DNA of 64,000 nt, from assembly GCF_900105345.1 (NCBI RefSeq), contig NZ_FNSN01000003.1:682001-746000 (forward strand), read 5' to 3'. Positions 32,832 to 41,323 of this stretch are shown here, one piece after another. Position numbers and translations under genes: made by a program. Positions within the stretch are counted from its first letter, which is position 1; each line of letters opens with the position of its first letter. The notes under the pieces were generated by a model. It was not told the DNA's origin. It made no database searches and was given only the letters and a program-made list of their open reading frames with translations. Source of the stretch: Arthrobacter woluwensis. Lineage in GTDB: Bacteria > Actinomycetota > Actinomycetes > Actinomycetales > Micrococcaceae.

Positions 32832-34469
32832 ATGACTTCTTTTTCTTCCCTTGGCGTGCCAGCCGGGATCACTTCCGCGCTGGCCACCCTGGACATCACC
32901 GAACCCTTCCCCATCCAGGTCAAGACCCTGCCGGACACGCTGGCCGGCCGGGACGTCCTGGGCCGTGGCCAGACCGGCTCCGGCAAGACGCTCGCTTTCG
33001 CCATCCCGCTGGTGACCCGCCTCGCCGGTGACGCGGACGACGACGGCGCTCGCCGTCGCGCGTCCGGCTCCCGGAAGCCGCGCGGCCTGGTGCTGGCCCC
33101 CACGCGCGAGCTGGCCACCCAGATCGACCGCACGGTCGCACCCCTCGCGGAGGCCCTGGGCCTGCGCACCACCGTGATCTTCGGCGGCGTGTCCCAGACG
33201 CGTCAGGAGAAGGCGCTGGCGGCCGGCGTCGACATCGTCATCGCCTGCCCCGGCCGTCTCGAGGACCTCATGAAGCAGGGCATCGTGTCCCTGGACCAGG
33301 TGAGCATCAGCGTCCTGGACGAGGCCGACCACATGGCCGACCTCGGCTTCCTCCCCGTGGTGCGCCGCATCCTGGACGCGACGCCGGCCGGCGGTCAGCG
33401 CCTGCTGTTCTCCGCCACGCTGGACAACGGCGTGGACAAGCTGGTCAACCGCTACATGCAGAAGCCGGTCACACACTCCGTGGACGCTCCCCAGGCCGCC
33501 GTCACCACCATGGAGCACCACGTGTTCCTGGCGAAGGACAAGGACGCCAAGAAGCTCCTCATCAACGATCTGGCGTCCGGCGCCGGCAAGCGCGTGCTCT
33601 TCACGCGCACCAAGCACGCCGCCAAGAAGCTGGCCAAGGTGCTGACCGCCAACGGCATCCCCGCCGTCGACCTGCACGGCAACCTGTCCCAGAACGCCCG
33701 TGACCGCAACCTGGCGGAGTTCTCCTCCGGCGAGGTCCGGGTCCTCGTGGCCACCGACGTCGCCGCCCGCGGTGTGCACGTGGACGAGGTCGAACTCGTG
33801 ATCCACGTCGATCCGCCCGCGGAGCACAAGGCGTACCTGCACCGTTCCGGCCGCACCGCTCGCGCCGGGGCCGAGGGCACCGTGGTGACCCTGGTCCTGC
33901 CGGAGGAGCGCTCCGAGGTGCAGAAGCTCCTCCGCGCCGCCGGCGTCAAGGCCCCGTTCACGCCCGTGGCTCCCGGCTCCGCCGAGATCCTCGACTTCGT
34001 GGGCGAGCAGGCCGAGGCCGTGGATCCCGCGTCCCGCGCCGCCGTGGTGGCCGCCAAGGCCCCGCAGCAGGGCGGCGGCAAGTCCACCGGTGCGAACGCC
34101 CAGCGCAAGCGTGCCCGTCGTGGCGGCCAGGGCGGCTCCGCCGCTGCCGGCTCCACCGGTTCGCGCAACGAGCGTCCCGCCCAGGCCCGTCCGGAACACG
34201 GCGCGCCTCGCGGCGAGCGTGCTCCTCGTGCTGAGCGTGCTCCCCGTGGCGAGCGTCCGGCACGTGGCGAGCGGTCGTCCGCTCCGCGCACCGGCCAGCG
34301 TTCCGCCGCCCCGCGTGGCGGCAGCGCGACCGTGTGGTCTTCGAACACCGGGGGCACCTCGGGTGGTTCCTTCGGCTCCGGCGGGCAGAAGTCCGGCGCC
34401 GGCCGTCCGCCCCGCAAGGGCCCGCGTCGCGCATCCGCCCCGGCGTCGAACGAGCGCCGCGGCCGCTGA
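32832..34469 (+). CDS. DEAD-box ATP-dependent RNA helicase with basic low-complexity tail
   Basis: A 545-residue helicase. Motifs in order are the Q motif (PFPIQVKTLPD), Walker A (GRGQTGSGKT), PTRELA, LDEADHMADLGF, SAT, and in the second domain RTKHAAKKLAK, TDVAARGVHV and HRSGRTARAG. After residue 410 comes a 130-residue Arg/Gly/Pro/Ser-rich tail with repeated RGERAPR-like units, a nonspecific RNA-binding region of the kind seen in actinobacterial RhlE/CsdA-type helicases. A 58-base leader follows the upstream MFS stop. Confidence 0.92.
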   Translation: MTSFSSLGVPAGITSALATLDITEPFPIQVKTLPDTLAGRDVLGRGQTGSGKTLAFAIPLVTRLAGDADDDGARRRASGSRKPRGLVLAPTRELATQIDRTVAPLAEALGLRTTVIFGGVSQTRQEKALAAGVDIVIACPGRLEDLMKQGIVSLDQVSISVLDEADHMADLGFLPVVRRILDATPAGGQRLLFSATLDNGVDKLVNRYMQKPVTHSVDAPQAAVTTMEHHVFLAKDKDAKKLLINDLASGAGKRVLFTRTKHAAKKLAKVLTANGIPAVDLHGNLSQNARDRNLAEFSSGEVRVLVATDVAARGVHVDEVELVIHVDPPAEHKAYLHRSGRTARAGAEGTVVTLVLPEERSEVQKLLRAAGVKAPFTPVAPGSAEILDFVGEQAEAVDPASRAAVVAAKAPQQGGGKSTGANAQRKRARRGGQGGSAAAGSTGSRNERPAQARPEHGAPRGERAPRAERAPRGERPARGERSSAPRTGQRSAAPRGGSATVWSSNTGGTSGGSFGSGGQKSGAGRPPRKGPRRASAPASNERRGR

Positions 34470-34485
34470 GGCCTCCCTGCCTTAA

Positions 34486-34559
34486 CCATCGACTGCTCCA
34501 TACGATGTCGAAATCCTCGAAAAACCGGGGAGAACGACATCGTATGGAGCAGTCGATGG
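34486..34559. repeat. Dispersed palindromic repeat, copy 2 (perfect 25-bp arms)
   Basis: Arms 34486-34510 and 34535-34559 are perfect 25-base reverse complements with a 24-base loop. It lies between the convergent helicase and metallo-hydrolase genes, so it can act as a bidirectional terminator. The arm CATCGACTGCTCCA and the adjoining loop sequence recur at 28542-28612. Confidence 0.85.
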
Positions 34560-34574
34560 GCGTTTAAGGGGCTT

Positions 34575-35225
34575 TCACCAGCCCCGGGCGCGCCATTCGT
34601 CGAGGTGTGGGCGTTCGGCGCCGAGCGTCGTAGGGGCGCCGTGGCCCGGGTGCACCACGGTGTCGTCCGGGTAGACGTCGAAGAGGCGCTCGGTCACGTC
34701 GTTCAGGAGCGAGGTGAAACGGGCCGGATCCTTGTCCGTGTTCCCGACGCCGCCGGGGAAGAGGGAATCCCCGCTGAAGATGTGCGCAGGGCCGGCCGGG
34801 TCCTGGTACACATAGGCGATCGAGCCCGGCGTGTGGCCCCGCAGATGCACCGCGGTGAGAGCGAAACCGTCGAAGCCGCTCACGTCCCCGTGCTCCAGCG
34901 TGACGTCCACCGGGACGGGCAGCGCCGCGGCGTCGTCGGCTCCTGCGGCCGTGGGGGCGCCGGTGGCCTCGACAAGTCCGGGCAGCGCGCGCACGTGGTC
35001 CCAGTGCTGATGGGTCGTGGCGATGAGCTTCAGCTGGGGCGTGGCTTCAGTGTCGGCGGCCGAGTCGGCGAGGAGCGCCTGAATCGCCGGCAGATCGTCG
35101 GCCGCGTCGATCAGCACCTGGTCACCGGAGGACCGCGAGGTCAGCAGGTAGACGTTGTTGTCCATCCCGCCCACCGAGAGGCGCCGGATGGTGACGTCCT
35201 GGAGCGGATGTATGAGTGAGTCCAT
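34575..35225 (-). CDS. MBL-fold metallo-hydrolase
   Basis: A 216-residue metallo-beta-lactamase-fold protein of the glyoxalase II-like group. The metal motif T-H-x-H-x-D-H is seen as TTHQHWDH (near residue 94). Other ligands are in LRGHTPGS, FSGDSLF and HPGHG. These enzymes hydrolyse thioesters or related small molecules; the substrate is unknown. The start is ATG 35225. Confidence 0.87.
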   Translation of the reverse strand: MDSLIHPLQDVTIRRLSVGGMDNNVYLLTSRSSGDQVLIDAADDLPAIQALLADSAADTEATPQLKLIATTHQHWDHVRALPGLVEATGAPTAAGADDAAALPVPVDVTLEHGDVSGFDGFALTAVHLRGHTPGSIAYVYQDPAGPAHIFSGDSLFPGGVGNTDKDPARFTSLLNDVTERLFDVYPDDTVVHPGHGAPTTLGAERPHLDEWRARGW

Positions 35226-35278
35226 GCGCCCACTCTACGGAACGGGCGCGATGCCGGTCAGGTCCGGGTCGGGCCTGG

Positions 35279-35887
35279 TCAGGACTCCGCGGGACCCGCG
35301 GGGTCGAGCGACACGATCGCCACGAAACCCCGGCCGAGCAGTTCGGGGCTCGCCTCGTCAGAGCCGACGACGGCGTCGTACCGGCCCAGCTCCACCGGCT
35401 CACCGCCGGAGCCCTCGCCGGCGCTGTCGCCGGCACCGTCGGCCACCGACGCCTTGCCCTCGAGCAGGATCGCGAGCTGGCCCTCGAAGACCGGATGCGC
35501 GCGCTTCTTGGACAGCTCGAGGATGGACAGATACCCCTTGAAGGCGCCGCGGCGGGCGATCACGTTCAGGTCCCGGATGTCCCCGGTCGGGAGTGCGGAG
35601 GAGGTTGCGGCGTCGCCGGAGAAGCGGAACGGACGGTACCGCTCCATGGCGTGCTCCTCGCCGTCGACCGTCAGCACGAGCAGCTCGCCGTCGATCACCG
35701 AGATGACCCGCTCCATGCCCGGGAACGCGGAGAAGTCGCCGGCCTTGCCCACCTCGGCGATGCTGACGCGCCAGTCCCAGGCGCCGTCCGGGGAGGCCTC
35801 GCGGGGATGCCGGGCGATCTCCCGCGTGACACCGCCGCCGTTGCGCCAGGGCTCGGGCCGGATGCTGGAAAAGCGGATGATCTCCAT
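35279..35887 (-). CDS. HutD/Ves family protein
   Basis: A 202-residue cupin-like protein. The HutD signature PEPWRNGGGVTREIARHP is near the start, followed by WDWRVSIAEV and FSAFPGMERVISVIDG. HutD accompanies histidine-utilisation genes elsewhere and is thought to modulate them; Ves is its paralogue. No hut genes lie nearby. GAGAGG precedes ATG 35887. An internal Gly/Ser/Asp-rich stretch near residue 155 looks like a flexible insert. Confidence 0.85.
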   Translation of the reverse strand: MEIIRFSSIRPEPWRNGGGVTREIARHPREASPDGAWDWRVSIAEVGKAGDFSAFPGMERVISVIDGELLVLTVDGEEHAMERYRPFRFSGDAATSSALPTGDIRDLNVIARRGAFKGYLSILELSKKRAHPVFEGQLAILLEGKASVADGAGDSAGEGSGGEPVELGRYDAVVGSDEASPELLGRGFVAIVSLDPAGPAES

Positions 35888-36034
35888 GGGTTCCTCTCGT
35901 CCCGACCAGCCTAATACGCCGCCCGGACCCCGGGGAGGCCGCGTCATCGGAACCTCGGGAAGGGGCGCATCTTAGGGCCGCGCGGTGTCCTCTTGGTACC
36001 GTCGGAGGTGACAATCCACGGGGAGGACCAGTAG

Positions 36035-36634
36035 ATGTTCGTGAAAGTGTGCGGCTTGAGCACGCCCGAATCGGTGCGCGCCGCCGTCGAGGCCGGTGCG
36101 CAGGCCGTCGGTTTCGTGCTCACTCCGAGCCCCCGCGAAGTCAGCCCGGAGCAGGTGCGGGCACTGCTGGCCGAGGTCCCCGCCGAAGTCGCTGCCGTGG
36201 GTGTTTTCCGGCATGAGGATGTCGACCAGGCCGCCGCCCTGGCCGAGGAGGCCGGTCTGAGCTGGATCCAGCTCCACGGCGAGCGGACTCCGCAAGAGGT
36301 CGACGCCCTGCAAGAGCGCGGCTTCTCCGTGATCCGCGCCGTCCGCATGGACGACCCGGACCGCGTCTTCGCCGATTGGGGCGAGGAACTGCTGCTGGTG
36401 GACGCCTCCGTGCCCGGCTCCGGCGAGTCCTGGGACTACGCCTCCGTGCGCGAGCGCTGCCTGGACAGCCGCCGCTGGCTGCTGGCCGGAGGGCTCGACG
36501 CAGGCAACGTCGCCGCCGCTGCGGAGACGGCCGCTGCCTGGGGCGTCGACGTCTCGTCCGGCGTGGAGAGCTCCCGTGGCGTCAAAGACCTGGAGAAGAT
36601 CCGCGCCTTCGTGGCGGCCGCGCTGGCGGGCTGA
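36035..36634 (+). CDS. trpF: Phosphoribosylanthranilate isomerase, stand-alone TrpF
   Basis: A 199-residue beta/alpha barrel of normal TrpF length. The N-terminal VKVCGL carries the catalytic Cys (C6) and the catalytic Asp lies in WGVDVSSGVES with the phosphate-binding GGLDAGNV before it. TrpF converts N-(5-phosphoribosyl)anthranilate to CdRP in tryptophan synthesis. No other trp genes are here. Actinobacteria usually use the bifunctional PriA for this step, so this may be the extra, non-operonic TrpF lineage reported in Arthrobacter. Confidence 0.87.
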   Translation: MFVKVCGLSTPESVRAAVEAGAQAVGFVLTPSPREVSPEQVRALLAEVPAEVAAVGVFRHEDVDQAAALAEEAGLSWIQLHGERTPQEVDALQERGFSVIRAVRMDDPDRVFADWGEELLLVDASVPGSGESWDYASVRERCLDSRRWLLAGGLDAGNVAAAAETAAAWGVDVSSGVESSRGVKDLEKIRAFVAAALAG

Positions 36635-36653
36635 CCACCCCCCCACCCGTTGC

Positions 36654-36704
36654 GTGCTCAGTTGTTGCGGGTGTTCCGCGGAAACACCCGCAACAACTGA
36701 GCAC
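36654..36704. terminator. Perfect 22-bp hairpin between convergent genes
   Basis: Arms 36654-36675 and 36683-36704 are perfect reverse complements with a 7-base loop (CCGCGGA). It lies between the trpF stop and the APC permease stop, so it probably serves both as terminator. It is unrelated in sequence to the palindromes at 28542 and 34486. Confidence 0.75.
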
Positions 36705-36726
36705 ACAAGTCCGGTGGGCCGGCGGA

Positions 36727-38166
36727 TCAGCTCAGCTGGTGCCGGGGGCTGTTCGGGTTCATGATCGAGTTCTTGCGGCCGTAGCCGAAGTAGATGATCA
36801 GGCCGATGATGAGCCAGATCCCGAAGCGCAGCCAGGTCTCCCAGTGCAGCTGCGAGATCAGGAACAGCGAGGACGCGACGCCGATCAACGGCACCACGGG
36901 CATGAGCGGCAGGCGGAACTCGCGGGGCGCCTCGGGCCGGGTGTAGCGGAACGAGATCACCGAGATGCACACCACCACGAACGCGGCCAGGATGCCGATG
37001 TTGGTGAGGTCCGCGACCTGCCGGATCGGGAGGACGCCCGCCAGGAGGGCCGAGCCGATGCCGGCGATCCAGGTGACGCGCTGCGGGGTGCCGCCGTGGT
37101 CCACCTTGGAGAACCACTTGGGCAGCAGGCCGTCGCGGCTCATGGAGAACCAGACGCGCGTGACGCCCAGGAGGAACGTCAGCATCACCGTCAGGATGGA
37201 CAGCACGGCGAAGGCGGAGATGATCGTGGCGATCACGGGCAGCCCCACGTTGCTGAAGGCCGAGCCGAAGCCGGCCTTGGGGTCGATGTCCTTGTAGTTC
37301 TGCATGCCGGTCAGGACCAGGGTGGCCAGGATGTACAGCACCATGGCGATCACGAGGGAGAGGATGATGGCCTTCGGCATGTGCTTCTTGCCGTCCTTGG
37401 CCTCCTCCGCCGCGGTGCTCATCGCGTCATAGCCGAACACCGCGAAGAACACCGTGGCCGCGCCCGTGAAGACCGGTCCGAAGCCGCTGGGCATGAACGG
37501 GTTGTAGTTGTTCGTGTTCACGAAGAACACGCCGAGTCCGATGATGAACAGGATCAGGACCACCTTGATGCCCACGGCGATCAGCTCGAAACGGCCGAAC
37601 GTCTTGGTGCCGCGGCTCAGGATCCAGGTGACCAGCAGACACACGAGAATGGCCGGCAGGTTGATCCAGCCGCCTTTGCCCTCGTCGAAGGTGGAGGTCA
37701 GCTCGACGGGCAGCTGCATGCCGAGGCCGGCCAGGAAGAAGTTGAGATACCCGGAGATGCCGATGGCCACCACGGCCACGATCGCCACATACTCCAGGAG
37801 CAGATCCCAGCCGATGAACCAGCCGATCAGCTCCCCGAGCGCCACGTAACCGTATGTGTACGCGGAGCCGGCTTTCGGGATCATGCCCGCGAACTCGGCG
37901 TAGGACAGGGCCGCGGCGGCGGAGGCCAGGCCCGCGATGAGGAACGAGATGAGCACCGCGGGGCCCACGCCCGGCGTCGAGTCGTCGCCGTGGGCCACGA
38001 GCCCGGCGAGGGAGAAGATGCCGACGCCGATGATGCCGCCGACGCCGATCGCCGTGAGCTGCCAGAGCCCGAGGGATCGGAAGAGCCCTCCTTCGGCGAC
38101 CTCCTCATCCATGTCCTCGATGGGCTTTCGCCTCAGGACCGAGAACGGGTTCGCTGTCTTTGCCAT
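36727..38166 (-). CDS. APC-family amino acid permease
   Basis: A 479-residue permease with about twelve hydrophobic helices. The family core is visible: LTAIGVGGIIGVGIFSLAG in helix 1, AALSYAEFAGMIPKAGSAYTYGYVALGE in helices 2-3, and FFAVFGYDAMSTAAEEAKDGKKHMPKAI in helix 6, as in cationic amino acid transporters. The start ATG 38166 is preceded by TGAGG. Substrate is probably a basic amino acid; this is family inference. Confidence 0.88.
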   Translation of the reverse strand: MAKTANPFSVLRRKPIEDMDEEVAEGGLFRSLGLWQLTAIGVGGIIGVGIFSLAGLVAHGDDSTPGVGPAVLISFLIAGLASAAAALSYAEFAGMIPKAGSAYTYGYVALGELIGWFIGWDLLLEYVAIVAVVAIGISGYLNFFLAGLGMQLPVELTSTFDEGKGGWINLPAILVCLLVTWILSRGTKTFGRFELIAVGIKVVLILFIIGLGVFFVNTNNYNPFMPSGFGPVFTGAATVFFAVFGYDAMSTAAEEAKDGKKHMPKAIILSLVIAMVLYILATLVLTGMQNYKDIDPKAGFGSAFSNVGLPVIATIISAFAVLSILTVMLTFLLGVTRVWFSMSRDGLLPKWFSKVDHGGTPQRVTWIAGIGSALLAGVLPIRQVADLTNIGILAAFVVVCISVISFRYTRPEAPREFRLPLMPVVPLIGVASSLFLISQLHWETWLRFGIWLIIGLIIYFGYGRKNSIMNPNSPRHQLS

Positions 38167-38367
38167 GTCAGACCTCATTTCTCCCGGGTCGTGGCCGGCG
38201 CCGGAGCGCAGACCCTCCCTCGAACTATGCGCCCCGATCCGAGGCGCGGGCAATCCCCTGGCCGGTCTGACGTCCGGAGCGTGGGTGCGGTGCAAGGTGT
38301 CAGGTCCGGGGTTCAATCAGGGGGAACCCTGGGGGATTCTGCCAGGCATTCTTGGCAGACTGAAGTC

Positions 38368-38769
38368 ATGAAGACCCTTCTTAACATCATCTGGCTCGTC
38401 TTCGGGGGCTTGTGGCTGGCGATCGGCTACTTCGCCGCGGGTCTGCTCTGCTGCGTGCTGATCGTGACGATCCCGTGGGGCATCGCCTCCTTCCGGGTGG
38501 GCGCGTACGCCCTGTGGCCGTTCGGCCGGACCGTGGTGGAGAAGCCCGGCGGAAGCAACGGTTTCGCGCTCCTGGGCAACGTCATCTGGTTCCTGGTCGC
38601 CGGCCTCTGGCTGGCGATCGGCCACGTGCTGACCGCCATCCCCATGTTCATCAGCATCGTCGGCATTCCGCTGGGCATCGCGAATCTGAAGCTCATCCCG
38701 GTGTCCCTCATGCCGCTGGGCAAGGAGATCGTCCCCACGGACCGCCCGTTCGTCTCGACCTACCGCTGA
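38368..38769 (+). CDS. YccF-domain inner-membrane protein
   Basis: A 133-residue protein with two YccF (DUF307) repeats, each starting with LLNIIWLVFGGLWLAIGY or LLGNVIWFLVAGLWLAIGH and followed by a P-x-G-I-A segment. It has four hydrophobic stretches. The family is widespread and of unknown function. It stands alone between divergent and codirectional neighbours. Confidence 0.87.
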   Translation: MKTLLNIIWLVFGGLWLAIGYFAAGLLCCVLIVTIPWGIASFRVGAYALWPFGRTVVEKPGGSNGFALLGNVIWFLVAGLWLAIGHVLTAIPMFISIVGIPLGIANLKLIPVSLMPLGKEIVPTDRPFVSTYR

Positions 38770-38849
38770 GCCGGACCGCCGGCGCTTAACACTGGCGATA
38801 TGCCTCCAGGAGTTGAGTGGATGCCATCCACCGACTTCTGGAGGCAGAC

Positions 38850-39449
38850 ATGTTCATCGTCCGACGACGCCGGGCCACCGCCCTGGCGATCATCAGCGCC
38901 GCGCTGCTGGCGGCTTGCTCCGCGGCTCCCGTCCTTCCGCGGCCGGGCGGCGGGTCCGCCGTCGCCGTCGCGGTCGGATCCGGAGGTCAGGCGACCGCCG
39001 AGGACGGCGCGATCCCGCTCGACCGCCCGCTCGGCGTGGACAGCCAGGAGCCGGCGATCGCCCGGCTGCGGGCGGACCTGCGCGACGCGCTGCGGGAGGC
39101 TTCGATCTACGCAGCGGCCGACGGCGTGACCCTGTCCGTGAGCAGCGGCTGGCGCAGCCAGAAGTTCCAGTCCCAGCTGCTCGCCGATGCCACCCGCAAG
39201 TACCACTCGCAGGAGGAGGCTGCCCGCTGGGTGGCGACCCCGGAGACGTCGCCGCATGTGAGCGGGGATGCCGTGGACATCGCGGGCGAGGACGCCATGA
39301 GCTGGCTGTCCCAGCACGGGGCGCGGTTCGGGCTGTGCCAGATCTACTCCAACGAGCGATGGCATTACGAATACCGGGCGGCGGCTCTGCGGGGTGCCTG
39401 CCCGCTCATGTACCAGGACCCCACCGAGGACCCCAGGATGAAGCGATGA
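38850..39449 (+). CDS. VanY-type M15 D-alanyl-D-alanine carboxypeptidase lipoprotein
   Basis: A 199-residue exported peptidase. Residues 1-23 form a lipoprotein signal (FIVRRRRATALAIISAALLAAC, lipobox LAAC). The M15B catalytic motifs are SGWRSQKFQSQLL, SPHVSGDAVDIA (zinc His and Asp) and ERWHYEY (general base Glu and zinc His). These enzymes trim the terminal D-Ala of peptidoglycan stems. ATG 38850 has GGAGG five bases upstream. A response regulator and histidine kinase follow, 43 bases away. Confidence 0.88.
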   Translation: MFIVRRRRATALAIISAALLAACSAAPVLPRPGGGSAVAVAVGSGGQATAEDGAIPLDRPLGVDSQEPAIARLRADLRDALREASIYAAADGVTLSVSSGWRSQKFQSQLLADATRKYHSQEEAARWVATPETSPHVSGDAVDIAGEDAMSWLSQHGARFGLCQIYSNERWHYEYRAAALRGACPLMYQDPTEDPRMKR

Positions 39450-39492
39450 CCGGGACCGGCGCCCTCCGTGGCGCGATGGCTAGACTCTGAGC

Positions 39493-40173
39493 ATGCGGAT
39501 CCTGATCGTCGAGGACGAGCCGTATCTGGCCGATTCCATGGCCGAGGGGCTCCGCCGTGAAGCCTTCTCGGTGGATGTGGCGTACGACGGGCCCACCGCG
39601 ATGGAGCTGCTCGGCGTGAACGATTACGACGCCGTCGTCCTGGACCGCGACATTCCCGCCCCGAGCGGTGACGAGATCGCCCGCTGGATGGTGGCGCAGG
39701 GCCTTCCCGCCCGCCTCATCATGGTCACCGCCGCGGACCGGCTGGATGACAAGGTCAGCGGGTTCGAAACCGGGGTGGACGACTACCTCCCGAAGCCCTT
39801 CATGCTCAAGGAGCTGACCCTCAGGCTGCGCGCCCTGCTCCGGCGGCCGGGTGCGGCGCGCCCACCCGTCCTGGAGAGTGCGGGCGTGCGCCTGGACCCC
39901 TTCCGGCGGGAGGTGAGCCGCGACGGTCGGGCCGTGGCGCTGACCCGCAAGCAGTTCGCCGTCCTGGAGCTGTTGATGCAGGCCGACGGCGGCGTCATCA
40001 GCGCCGAGGAACTCCTGGAGAAGGCTTGGGATGAGAACGCCGACCCCTTCACCAACACCGTGCGGATCACGATCTCCTCGTTGCGGAAGAAGCTCGGGGA
40101 CCCCGGCCTGATCCACACCCTGGTGGGCGTCGGGTACCGCTTCGGCGAGCCGGCCGCAGAGGAGCTTCGATGA
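39493..40173 (+). CDS. OmpR/PhoB-family response regulator
   Basis: A 226-residue regulator. The receiver has D8-type acidic residues in LIVEDEP, the phospho-acceptor D51 in VVLDRDIP, and K101 in LPKPF. The C-terminal winged helix is intact (LTRKQFAVLELLMQADGG through TVRITISSLRKKLG and TLVGVGYRF). Its stop overlaps the kinase start. The upstream carboxypeptidase may be a target. Confidence 0.93.
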   Translation: MRILIVEDEPYLADSMAEGLRREAFSVDVAYDGPTAMELLGVNDYDAVVLDRDIPAPSGDEIARWMVAQGLPARLIMVTAADRLDDKVSGFETGVDDYLPKPFMLKELTLRLRALLRRPGAARPPVLESAGVRLDPFRREVSRDGRAVALTRKQFAVLELLMQADGGVISAEELLEKAWDENADPFTNTVRITISSLRKKLGDPGLIHTLVGVGYRFGEPAAEELR

Positions 40174-41297
40174 GCGGTCTGCCTCCCGCATCGGTCACCA
40201 CCGCGCCGTCCCAGCCCCGGCCCCGGGGCCTCGGGCTCCGGCTGAAGCTCACGCTGAGTTACGCCGCGTTCCTCTTCGTGTCCGGCTCGGGCTTCTTCGC
40301 CCTGGTCCTCCTGCTGCTGCGGTACCTTCCGGCGGGGTTCCTCGTGACCGTCGACGGCGGGTTCGCCCCGAGCCGCCGGGACCTCATGGAAGCGCTGCTG
40401 CCCAAGGCCGCCCTGGGCCTCCTGTTCTTCGCGGTGGTCGGGCTGGTGGGCGGCTGGCTGCTGGCCGGCGCGATGCTCCGACCGATCGGCCGCATCCACG
40501 AGGTGGCGCTCGCCGTCCAGCGGGGCGAGGTGGACCGCCGCATCCGGCTTGAGGGCAAGGGTGATGAGCTCCGCGAGCTGGCGGATTCCGTGGACGCGAT
40601 GCTGGACCGGCTCTCGGCCATGCTGGAGGAGCAGCGGCGCTTCGCGGCCAACGCGTCCCACGAACTGCGGACTCCTCACGCGGTGATGGGCGGCATGCTG
40701 GAGCTCGCCGCCTCGGATCCCGACGCCGTGGACGTCCCGCACCTGCTGCGCCGTCTCCGGGAGGTCAACACCCGGGCCACGGGCACGGTGGAGGCCCTGC
40801 TGGCGCTGACCAGGGCCGAAGGCTCCCGGCTCCTCCCGGAACCCTGCGATCTGGCGGAGCTGGCGGAGGAGGCCCTGGGTTCTCAGCGCGAAGAACTGGA
40901 ATCCCGCCGCATCACCGTCCTGGCCGATTACGGCGGCGCCCCCGTGGAAGGCGACCGGGTCCTGCTGGCACAGCTCGTCGGCAATCTGGTCCGCAACGCC
41001 GTGGTGCACAACCTGGCGGAGGGCGGCGACCTCTGGCTCCGCACGGGGGAGGAACCCGGTGGCGAGGCATTCCTGGAGATTCAGAACCCCGGGGAGACCG
41101 TCAGCCAGGAACTGCTGGGCCGTCTGACGGAGCCGTTCGTGCAGGGCCGTGGACGCCAGGCCGGACCTGGACGCGGATCAGGCCTGGGGCTCGCGATCGT
41201 GGCGGCCATCGCCCAGGCCCACGGCGCGCGGCTGGACCTGACCGCTCGGCCCGAAGGCGGCCTGCGCGTCCGGGTCACGTTCCCGCAGGCGGAGTGA
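40170..41297 (+). CDS. Sensor histidine kinase
   Basis: A 375-residue kinase with two membrane helices (about 30-50 and 79-101) flanking a very short extracellular loop of some 28 residues, then a HAMP domain, the H-box HELRTPHAV (H164), the N-box NLVRNAVVHN and the G-box GRGSGLGLAIVAAIA. The ATG overlaps the response-regulator stop. The tiny loop suggests sensing within the membrane or of a lipid-linked cell-wall signal. Confidence 0.93.
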   Translation: MSGLPPASVTTAPSQPRPRGLGLRLKLTLSYAAFLFVSGSGFFALVLLLLRYLPAGFLVTVDGGFAPSRRDLMEALLPKAALGLLFFAVVGLVGGWLLAGAMLRPIGRIHEVALAVQRGEVDRRIRLEGKGDELRELADSVDAMLDRLSAMLEEQRRFAANASHELRTPHAVMGGMLELAASDPDAVDVPHLLRRLREVNTRATGTVEALLALTRAEGSRLLPEPCDLAELAEEALGSQREELESRRITVLADYGGAPVEGDRVLLAQLVGNLVRNAVVHNLAEGGDLWLRTGEEPGGEAFLEIQNPGETVSQELLGRLTEPFVQGRGRQAGPGRGSGLGLAIVAAIAQAHGARLDLTARPEGGLRVRVTFPQAE

Positions 41298-41323
41298 CGT
41301 CGGGGTCCTGAGCCGCGCAGGCG

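Noticed and set aside
28542-36704. CRISPR array formed by the palindromes
   Set aside because: The repeats are long inverted repeats at isolated sites several kb apart, not short direct repeats with regular spacers, and no cas genes are present.
36376-38769. 797-codon plus-strand frame ending in YccF
   Set aside because: It is off-frame trpF plus antisense of the APC permease; the YccF gene starts at ATG 38368.
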